Source: an uncultured Clostridia bacterium
GTDB lineage: Bacteria; Bacillota; Clostridia; TANB77; CAG-508
DNA: 11,223 nt
Direction of reading: 5' to 3'
NCBI GenBank assembly: GCA_934162925.1
Contig: CAKPJR010000030.1
Coordinates: 1-11,223, forward strand
The translations under genes were made by a program, and so were the position numbers. Positions within the stretch are counted from its first letter, which is position 1. The number at the start of each line of letters is the position of its first letter. Of the stretch, positions 6,735 to 11,223 are shown piece by piece. Below the pieces are notes generated by a model. It saw nothing but the letters and a program-made list of their open reading frames with translations, did not search any database and was not told where the DNA came from.

Positions 6735-7663
6735 TCATTTTTACAAATTTTTACTATTTCTTTCGAAGTTAACTCGAAATATTCTAACAATTCTTTCGCT
6801 GGTCCTGATTTTCCAAATCTATCTTTAATTCCCATTTTTATAAGTTTTGCTGGATATTTTTCTGTTAGCACATCTGAAATTGCTGTTCCAAGCCCATTTA
6901 CAACGCTATGGTCCTCAATTGATATTAATTTTTTAGTTTCTTTTGCACATTTTATAATTAACTCTTCATCTATTGGTTTTATTGTATGGATATCTACAAC
7001 TCTAATATTTATTCCTTCTTTTTCTAATTCTTCTTTTGCCTTTATTGCTTCAGAAACTACAACCCCTGTTGCAAATACTGTCGCATCATTGCCATCTCCT
7101 ATTTGTACACCTTTTCCTATTTCAAATTTTTGTGTTTCATCATATATTATAGGTGTAGCTAGCCTGCATAACCTTAAATATACTGGCCCTTTATATTTTG
7201 AAATTTCTTCTACCGCCCATTTAGTCTGTATATCGTCAGATGTGCACATAACTGTCATGTTTGGAATTCCCCTCATCATTCCTAGGTCTTCTATCATTTG
7301 ATGCGTTGCTCCATCTTCTCCTACTGTGACTCCAGCATGGCTTGCACATATTTTTACATTTAGCTTAGGATATGCTATGCTATTTCTTATTTGATCATAT
7401 GCTCTCCCACAAGCAAACATAGCAAAAGAGCTAGCAAATGGTATCTTTCCAAAAGTTGAGAGTCCTGCTGCAGTAGACATCATATCTTGTTCTGAAATTC
7501 CCATATCAAAAAATCTTTCCGGATTGTTTTTCGCAAATATTGAAGTTTTTGTTGCTCCTGCAAGATCCGCATCTAAGACTACAATGTCTTTATTTTTTTC
7601 TCCTATCTCTAATAATTTTTCTCCATAGCTCTGTCTTGTAGCTTTAGCATTTTCTAAATTCAT
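6731..7663 (-). CDS. Transketolase, C-terminal subunit
   Basis: This 310-residue protein carries the pyrimidine-binding domain (about 5-165) and the C-terminal domain of transketolase. It pairs with the N-terminal subunit encoded upstream to make the thiamine-diphosphate enzyme of the non-oxidative pentose phosphate pathway. Seen motifs are DADLAGATKTS (31-41), GISEQDM (55-61) with the catalytic Glu58, FASSFAMFACGRAYDQIR, and SHAGVTVGEDGATHQ (108-122). Length fits split-type transketolase C genes. The ATG has GGAGG upstream. It begins 24 bases after the PHP gene and is the last gene of the operon. No terminator follows; instead a strong promoter overlaps its TGA. 1-deoxyxylulose-5-phosphate synthase is related, but these motifs and the split layout favour transketolase. 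Confidence 0.92.
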   Translation of the reverse strand: MNLENAKATRQSYGEKLLEIGEKNKDIVVLDADLAGATKTSIFAKNNPERFFDMGISEQDMMSTAAGLSTFGKIPFASSFAMFACGRAYDQIRNSIAYPKLNVKICASHAGVTVGEDGATHQMIEDLGMMRGIPNMTVMCTSDDIQTKWAVEEISKYKGPVYLRLCRLATPIIYDETQKFEIGKGVQIGDGNDATVFATGVVVSEAIKAKEELEKEGINIRVVDIHTIKPIDEELIIKCAKETKKLISIEDHSVVNGLGTAISDVLTEKYPAKLIKMGIKDRFGKSGPAKELLEYFELTSKEIVKICKND

Positions 7664-7687
7664 TTTTTTCCTCCATTTTTTGAATTT

Positions 7688-8578
7688 TTATATTTTTTCT
7701 ATATACCAATCTTTTATTGTTTCTTCTGGTATTTCTAAATTTCCTTTGCCTATTCCCACTTCAACACCTGGTCTTTTGGTTCCGTGGTAGTCTGTGCCTC
7801 CGCTAGAATATAATTTATTATTTTTACAATACTCTAATAACTCTTCTGTTTGTTCCTCTGTAAAATTACTATAATAACATTCTATACCATCAAGTCCACT
7901 ATCTTTTACAAGATTTTTTATGTATTGTATTTTATCTTTTACCCATTTGTATTCATGTACATGTGCAAGGAAAGCCACTCCTCCTGCTAAATGTACTTGT
8001 CTTACTGTTTCTGCTGGTGAAGGGTAATCATCTTTTTTATCAAGGAAAAACATATTATTTCTATTATAAACATAGTCCTTTTTAAAATTACTAAAGCTTG
8101 CCCATAAGTCCTCTGGAACTTTCTTTTCATTTTCTGAATGTTTTTTTAATTCATTATAGAAAACTACGCTTCCCCAATCACTATCTGGATTCCATTCTAT
8201 ATTCTCAATTGGATCTAGCACTAATCCATATCCTTTAGCTTGTTTATAAAAATGTTTTAAATTTTTTGTTTCTAACATTCTATGTGTTTTGCTTTTATAA
8301 TTTTTTTCTAAGTAATTATTAAATTTATCTATATCAATATTATAAGCTAGTATATCTATTACTCTGTCTTTATAATAATTCTTCAACTCTGCTCCTGGTA
8401 TAATCTTCCCTGAAAAATATTTTTTTACATCTATATCTTTTAATTGATAATGTCCATTCACACTTTCATGGTCTGTTATTGATATGTGCGATAATTTATG
8501 TTTTTCTGCTTTTTTTAATACTTCTATTACACTATCTGAGCCATCAGAATTATTTGTATGAATATGTAAATCTATCAT
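7688..8578 (-). CDS. PHP-domain metal-dependent phosphoesterase
   Basis: The 296-residue protein has the PHP metal-binding set: HIHTNNSDG (H5, H7, D12), SITDH (D36, H37), PGAE (E64), AHVH (H206, H208) and GGTDYHG (D263, H265). PHP enzymes hydrolyse phosphoesters; relatives include histidinol phosphatase, the YciV/RNase AM group and polymerase-associated PHP domains. The layout with a long insert between the N- and C-terminal motifs looks most like the YciV/TrpH-type group, but the substrate cannot be told from sequence. I chose the ATG at 8578 because AAAGGAG lies at good spacing; an upstream in-frame ATG at 8602 has no such site. The gene lies between the two transketolase halves, 30 bases after one and 24 before the other, so it is co-transcribed with them. 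Confidence 0.85.
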   Translation of the reverse strand: MIDLHIHTNNSDGSDSVIEVLKKAEKHKLSHISITDHESVNGHYQLKDIDVKKYFSGKIIPGAELKNYYKDRVIDILAYNIDIDKFNNYLEKNYKSKTHRMLETKNLKHFYKQAKGYGLVLDPIENIEWNPDSDWGSVVFYNELKKHSENEKKVPEDLWASFSNFKKDYVYNRNNMFFLDKKDDYPSPAETVRQVHLAGGVAFLAHVHEYKWVKDKIQYIKNLVKDSGLDGIECYYSNFTEEQTEELLEYCKNNKLYSSGGTDYHGTKRPGVEVGIGKGNLEIPEETIKDWYIEKI

Positions 8579-8608
8579 ATATTGCAGCTCCTTTAACAAC
8601 ATCTATTA

Positions 8609-9434
8609 TTATTTATTATTCAATTCTTTCATTGCTAGATTATATTCTTCTTCTTTTGGTGCTTTACCATGCCATTCAGGCATATTTTCCATAAAAGAAA
8701 CACCTTTTCCTTTTATAGTTTTAGCAATAATTACCGTAGGTTTTCCCTTTATAGTTTTAGCCTTTTCAAATGCTTGAATTATCTTTTCAATGTTGTGTCC
8801 ATCTATATTTATTACTTCAAATCCAAAGCTTTCAAATTTTTCATCAAGTGGATATATGCTCATAACTTCATTTACTTTTCCATCTATTTGTAAATTATTA
8901 TTATCCACTATTAGACATAGATTATCTAATTTATAATGGCTTGCTGTCATAGCCGCTTCCCAAATCTGCCCTTCTTGCATTTCGCCATCTCCACATATGC
9001 AATAAACTCTAACGCCTTCATGATTTAACTTAGATGCAAGTGCCATTCCATTTGCTGCAGATAATCCTTGTCCGAAGTGAACCTGTTGACATATCAATTC
9101 CTGGTATCTTGTTCATATCTGGATGTCCTTGTAACATTCCATCAATTTTTCTTAGTTTTTTTAATTCATCTTTTTCAAAATATCCTTTTTCTGCAAGCAC
9201 TGCATATAATGCTGGTGCGACGTGTCCTTTTGATAATACTAATCTATCCCTTGATTGAGATTTTGAATTGTTTTCATCTACATTCATTTGATTAAAGTAC
9301 AATACTGTTAATATATCCGCAACAGATAAAGACCCTCCTGGATGCCCTGATTTAGCATTATATACTTCTTCTATTATTCCTATTCTTACTTTATTGGCAA
9401 TGTTCTTTAGTTCTTCAATATCGGTAATTTTCAC
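8609..9434 (-). CDS. Transketolase, N-terminal subunit, interrupted by one extra base
   Basis: Skipping one C at 9072-9074 makes a single 274-residue protein (825 bases with stop), the normal size for the N-terminal subunit of split transketolase. It carries the thiamine-diphosphate binding half: SGHPGGSLS near residues 30-38, LSKGHVAPALYA, MSTGSLGQGLSAANGMA across the break, then GDGEMQEG ... DNNNLQIDG, the classic GDG-X-NN cofactor motif. Without the skip translation stops at 9030 after 134 residues. The zero frame at the break reads CTT CGG ACA where CTT GGA CAA is expected. The start is GTG at 9434, with AAGGAG eight bases upstream. The downstream PHP gene and C-terminal subunit look intact, so the operon otherwise appears functional. 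The explanation may be a sequencing error, a recent mutation, or +1 recoding. Confidence 0.88.
9072..9074 (-). other. CGG codon at the transketolase +1 frame break
   Basis: On the minus strand the local reading is GGT TCA CTT CGG ACA AGG. Dropping the C gives CTT GGA CAA GGA, restoring the conserved GSLGQGL. An AGGT lies three bases before the CTT, the same relative placement as the Shine-Dalgarno-like element of the prfB frameshift site, although it is shorter. Confidence 0.85.
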
Positions 9435-9544
9435 CTAATTCACTCCTTACTTATAAATTATTGTTGTAAGTTTTTACGAGTAATATTTTATATTATTATA
9501 ATTTTAATTTCTACATTTTTTATAAAATTATTCTTATTATTTGA

Positions 9545-9617
9545 GAGGTGAGAGGTTGGAGATTAAAGTGACACTATGAAGACTTCATCTAAAATCTCAC
9601 ATCACATGTCACACCTC
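9545..9617. repeat. Nested inverted repeats upstream of the transketolase operon
   Basis: Paired arms are GAGGTG/CACCTC (9545-9550 with 9612-9617), GAGATT/AATCTC (9559-9564 with 9593-9598) and an ATGAAG-A-CTTCAT palindrome in the centre (9576-9588). GTGACA/TGTCAC (9568-9573 with 9607-9612) offers an alternative fold. On the minus strand the sequence is G/T/A-rich and resembles the spacer near 232-263. It could be part of the transketolase 5' leader or a decayed mobile repeat. There is no coding potential here. Confidence 0.6.
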
Positions 9618-9709
9618 AAGAACAAAGCGACTTTAGTCGCCCTTTGTTCTCGCCGATTTGAGTTTCCGAATGTAATGAGGAAATCTCAAAGGCAATAGCG
9701 ATTATAGCA
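9618..9709 (-). repeat. Dispersed repeat, copy A, with extended -10 at its start
   Basis: This matches copy B over 9618-9677. It adds two clear hairpins: AGAACAAAGCGAC/GTCGC-CC-TTTGTTCT (9619-9650, CC bulge), and TTTGAGTTTCC/GGAAATCTCAAA (9657-9667 with 9679-9690, one-base bulge) closed by GCC/GGC (9652-9654 with 9691-9693). On the minus strand the 5' edge carries TGCTATAAT (9701-9709), an extended -10, with only a weak -35. Copy B also begins near a TGCTAAAAT. The element may be transcribed toward the transketolase genes, as a leader or a short RNA. Confidence 0.6.
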
Positions 9710-9750
9710 TTTTATATACTAGGAAATGAGAAATTTCCTAGTATATAAAA
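9710..9750. repeat. Perfect 18-bp inverted repeat
   Basis: Positions 9710-9727 pair exactly with 9733-9750 around GAGAA. Beyond the arms neither strand has a T run in the position expected for a terminator. It lies between the rpsR terminator and copy A. Part of its minus-strand sequence (TTTTTTATATAYTAGRAAA) recurs near 6510-6530. Confidence 0.85.
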
Positions 9751-9775
9751 AAGAACAGATATAAAATCTGCTCTT
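9747..9775 (-). terminator. Terminator of the rpsF-ssb-rpsR operon
   Basis: On the minus strand, 6 bases after the rpsR stop, a 10-bp stem (9766-9775 with 9751-9760, one G-U) with a 5-base loop is followed by a run of six T. This is a standard intrinsic terminator. Confidence 0.88.
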
Positions 9776-9781
9776 AAAACA

Positions 9782-10069
9782 TTAGTTTTGTGTATATGGT
9801 AATACAGCAATATGTCTTGCTCTTTTTACAGCTTGAGTAATATCTCTTTGATGTTTAGCGCAAGCTCCTGTTGCTCTTCTAGGTAATATTTTACCTTTTT
9901 CATTTACAAATTTCTTTAATTGATCAGCATTTTTGTAATCTAAAACAAAGTCTTTATTAGCACACATTACGCATACTTTTTTTCTTACTTTTCTGAACTT
10001 TGGATTAAAATCATCATCGCCATTATTTTTTCTTCTATTATTTTTTCCATTTTGTTTTCTATCTGCCAT
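9782..10069 (-). CDS. rpsR: 30S ribosomal protein S18
   Basis: This 95-residue protein has the S18 core KILPRRATGACAKHQRDITQAVKRARH (broken here as KILPRRATG then ACAKHQR then AVKRARH). It retains C33, C36, C70 and H73, the zinc-binding (C+) form of S18. The N-terminal 30 residues are basic and Asn-rich, longer than in E. coli S18 but common in Firmicutes. S18 binds 16S rRNA with S6 on the platform of the small subunit. The ATG has AAAGGGGGAA upstream. It is the last gene of the rpsF-ssb-rpsR operon, but is separated from ssb by 109 bases holding two hairpins, which is more than usual and may affect its expression. Confidence 0.96.
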   Translation of the reverse strand: MADRKQNGKNNRRKNNGDDDFNPKFRKVRKKVCVMCANKDFVLDYKNADQLKKFVNEKGKILPRRATGACAKHQRDITQAVKRARHIAVLPYTQN

Positions 10070-10086
10070 CTATATTTCCCCCTTTC

Positions 10087-10109
10087 CAAAATTTGCCTTG
10101 CAAATTTTG
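10087..10109. repeat. Hairpin next to the rpsR ribosome binding site
   Basis: A perfect 10-bp inverted repeat (10087-10096 with 10100-10109, loop CTT on the plus strand) ends two bases before the rpsR Shine-Dalgarno. The flank 10110-10140 is a degenerate AATGAA/AATAATGAAG-type run on the minus strand, resembling a decayed intergenic repeat. It might also modulate rpsR translation. Confidence 0.6.
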
Positions 10110-10148
10110 TATTCTTCATTATTCATTCTTAATATTTCATTGTTTAGT

Positions 10149-10164
10149 GACACACTAATGTGTC
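10149..10164. repeat. Short hairpin between ssb and rpsR
   Basis: GACACA (10149-10154) pairs with TGTGTC (10159-10164) around a 4-base loop, 14 bases after the ssb stop. There is no T tract on the minus strand, so it is not a standard terminator; an RNA-processing site or repeat remnant is possible. Confidence 0.5.
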
Positions 10165-10178
10165 CATTTATTTTCATT

Positions 10179-10595
10179 CTAGAATGGTAATTCATCATCA
10201 GAAGAAACAGCAAATTCTGAATTTTCTGATGTAGAAGTTCCAAATGTATTCTCAAATCCTGATGCATTTCCATCTCTTTTGCTATCTGCAAAATATGCTT
10301 CTTCAGCAACAACTTCTGTAACATAATGTTTTTGTCCTTGGTCATCATCCCAAGTTCTTGTTTGGATTCTTCCTATTACCCCAACTTGTTGACCTTTTTT
10401 AAAATACTTGCTACAGAATTCTCCTGTTTTGCTCCAAGCAACAATGTTTATAAAATCTGCTTGTCTTTCTTCTCCTTGTCTTGCAAATCTTCTATTTACT
10501 GCTAATGAGAAAGATGCCACTAATGTGTTATTTGTTTGTGTATATCTAACCTCTGGATCTCTTGTTAGTCGCCCCATTAAAATTACTTTATTCAT
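10179..10595 (-). CDS. ssb: Single-stranded DNA-binding protein
   Basis: The 138-residue protein begins MNKVILMGRLTRDPEVRYT, the standard SSB start. It has an OB-fold (about 1-105), including FINIVAWSKTGEFCSKYFKKGQ and the VIGRIQTRTW strand, and a short linker ending in the acidic tip DDELPF, which recruits replication and repair partners. The linker (about 106-132) is short. I chose the ATG at 10595; upstream in-frame methionines would overlap rpsF and lack family similarity. GGAGGAA lies within the end of rpsF, whose stop is four bases upstream, so the two genes are coupled. Placement between rpsF and rpsR is the classic Firmicutes order. Confidence 0.96.
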   Translation of the reverse strand: MNKVILMGRLTRDPEVRYTQTNNTLVASFSLAVNRRFARQGEERQADFINIVAWSKTGEFCSKYFKKGQQVGVIGRIQTRTWDDDQGQKHYVTEVVAEEAYFADSKRDGNASGFENTFGTSTSENSEFAVSSDDELPF

Positions 10596-10599
10596 AATT

Positions 10600-10884
10600 T
10601 TATTCCTCCTCTTTAACAACTATAAATTTTATTACTTCATCAGTAATTCTATATACTCTTTCTAATTCAGCAATTAATTCTGGTTTAGCTTCAAATTTAA
10701 ATACTACGTAATATCCTTCTTTGTTTTTTCTTATTTCATAAGCTAATCTTTTTTTACCTAATTCTTCTACTGAATCAACTTTTCCATCAGTATTAATTAA
10801 ATTTGAGAATTTTTCTATTAATGCCTTAATAGCTTCTTCCTCTAAATTTGGATTAATAATGATAACACTTTCGTATTTGTTCAT
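10600..10884 (-). CDS. rpsF: 30S ribosomal protein S6
   Basis: The 94-residue protein begins MNKYESVIIINPNLEEEAI and contains GKKRLAYEIRKNKEGYYVVFKFEA, both typical of S6. S6 pairs with S18 on the 16S rRNA platform. The ATG at 10884 follows AGGAGGTGAAAGGATA, a near-perfect ribosome binding site; the reading frame is open for 11 more codons upstream, but that stretch is the leader. It is the first gene of the operon with ssb and rpsR, with a strong promoter and a stable leader hairpin. In many bacteria the S6:S18 complex represses its own mRNA through such a leader. Confidence 0.96.
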   Translation of the reverse strand: MNKYESVIIINPNLEEEAIKALIEKFSNLINTDGKVDSVEELGKKRLAYEIRKNKEGYYVVFKFEAKPELIAELERVYRITDEVIKFIVVKEEE

Positions 10885-10911
10885 TATCCTTTCACCTCCT
10901 CTTGGATTATA

Positions 10912-10932
10912 ACCCACACGTTTCGTATGAGT
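10912..10932 (-). promoter_or_regulatory. rpsF leader hairpin, possible S6:S18 autoregulatory site
   Basis: On the minus strand ACTCATACG (10924-10932) pairs over nine positions, two of them wobble, with CGTGTGGGT (10912-10920) around an AAA loop. It ends about 10 bases before the AGGAGG site. Position fits the known S6:S18-binding leader of rpsF mRNAs, but I do not see the CCG element described for that motif, so identity is uncertain. Confidence 0.4.
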
Positions 10933-10936
10933 AAGG

Positions 10937-10974
10937 AAAAAATAGCAATGCTATTTTCCAAACATTGCTATTTT
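10937..10974 (-). terminator. Terminator of the upstream minus-strand gene
   Basis: On the minus strand AAAATAGCAATG (10963-10974) pairs perfectly over 12 bp with CATTGCTATTTT (10939-10950), followed by more T. It lies 31 bases after the stop of the partial gene at the right edge. Its 5' arm overlaps the -10 of the rpsF promoter. Confidence 0.75.
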
Positions 10975-10998
10975 ATCACATTTACAATTTATTTGCAA
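10970..10998 (-). promoter_or_regulatory. rpsF operon promoter
   Basis: On the minus strand TTGCAA (10993-10998) and TAAAAT (10970-10975) are separated by exactly 17 bases, with a TGTGA extension before the -10. Transcription would start near 10963, giving a leader of about 79 bases to rpsF. Confidence 0.8.
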
Positions 10999-11005
10999 GC
11001 ATTTT

Positions 11006-11223
11006 TTACTTATAGTGATACATTGTTCCTGATTTTTGAACTCCCTTCAAGTAGTATACTTTTAGATTATCGTTTACTAAATATATATCTTCTTCGTCTC
11101 CATTATATTTTATTCCATAATTTAATGTAATATTTTTTAACTTAGATAAATCAATTTCATAATATTGGACTCCATCTATTTGTTTTACTATTTCTGTTTT
11201 TGGGATTTCTTTATATCTATTAT
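11006..11223 (-). CDS. Unrecognised protein, C-terminal fragment (partial)
   Basis: The minus strand is open from the right edge to a TAA at 11006-11008, giving 71 residues rich in Lys, Tyr, Asn and Ile. Segments are GVQYYEIDLSKL, LNYGIKYNGDEEDIYLVND and LKVYYLKGVQKSGTMYHYK. The beta-strand-like VYYLKGV end recalls the C-terminal part of some Clostridia pilin-like or secreted proteins, but this is a weak impression and I do not assign a function. It is followed by a good terminator, which supports it as a real gene end. The N-terminus, which would show a signal or prepilin segment, is outside the window. Confidence 0.6.
   Translation of the reverse strand, partial: NRYKEIPKTEIVKQIDGVQYYEIDLSKLKNITLNYGIKYNGDEEDIYLVNDNLKVYYLKGVQKSGTMYHYK

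Noticed and set aside
8609..9097. Independent gene for the second half of the transketolase N subunit, starting at its own ATG
   Set aside because: Its first residues are out-of-frame reading of the upstream segment, there is no good ribosome binding site, and the two pieces join exactly after skipping one base.
9541..9617. CRISPR-like array, from repeating GTGAGA/GAGGTG units
   Set aside because: The units are irregular, short and arranged as nested inverted repeats, with no constant repeat-spacer length and no cas genes.
10070..10348. Open frame of 92 codons overlapping ssb on the same strand
   Set aside because: It is a different frame of the ssb gene running into the ssb-rpsR spacer, with low-complexity Leu/Met-rich translation and no start signal.

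Overview
The window is AT-rich, and its genes point to a low-GC, Gram-positive-type anaerobe of the Clostridia/Firmicutes kind. Evidence for this is a pyruvate formate-lyase system, strong AGGAGG-type ribosome binding sites, clear sigma-A promoters, a transketolase split into two genes, and FtsEX encoded beside secreted M23 peptidases. UGA is used as a stop codon (ftsE and the transketolase C gene). I cannot name the species.

Layout. (1) 1-1123, plus strand: the 3' end of pflB, a spacer rich in hairpins, then pflA with a strong terminator. (2) 1126-6734, minus strand: a cell-wall/division cluster. Reading 5' to 3' it runs ftsE, ftsX, two tandem coiled-coil M23 peptidases and a ctpA-type S41 protease. 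ftsE has its own promoter. Upstream of it lies a 400-base gene-free stretch that looks like an independent small-RNA gene with its own promoter, folding potential and terminator. (3) 6731-9434, minus strand: transketolase N-terminal gene, a PHP-family phosphoesterase, then transketolase C-terminal gene. (4) 9435-9781: a gene-free stretch with the rpsR terminator, a perfect 18-bp inverted repeat, a second copy of the sequence found in the small-RNA region, and nested inverted repeats. (5) 9782-11005, minus strand: the rpsF-ssb-rpsR operon with a promoter overlapping the previous gene's terminator and a leader hairpin. (6) 11006-11223: the 3' end of an unrecognised minus-strand gene.

How the genes work together. 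FtsE/FtsX form the ATP-driven membrane complex that in other bacteria controls peptidoglycan hydrolases at division or elongation. The two M23 proteins, translationally coupled behind ftsX, are the obvious partners, and CtpA may process envelope proteins. Transketolase serves the non-oxidative pentose phosphate pathway. PflA activates PflB for anaerobic pyruvate cleavage. RpsF, SSB and RpsR serve translation and replication.

The most striking observation is that two core genes, ftsE and the transketolase N gene, are each interrupted by a single extra C at almost the same local sequence (CAGGTTC...TCGGA), and in both the zero-frame codon at the break is CGG. By my reading CGG is not used in frame anywhere else in the window, about 3,270 codons. 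This could be a repeated sequencing or assembly artefact, or +1 recoding at an unassigned or starved CGG codon. The second main observation is the small-RNA candidate at about 6394-6734 and its relatives elsewhere in the window.
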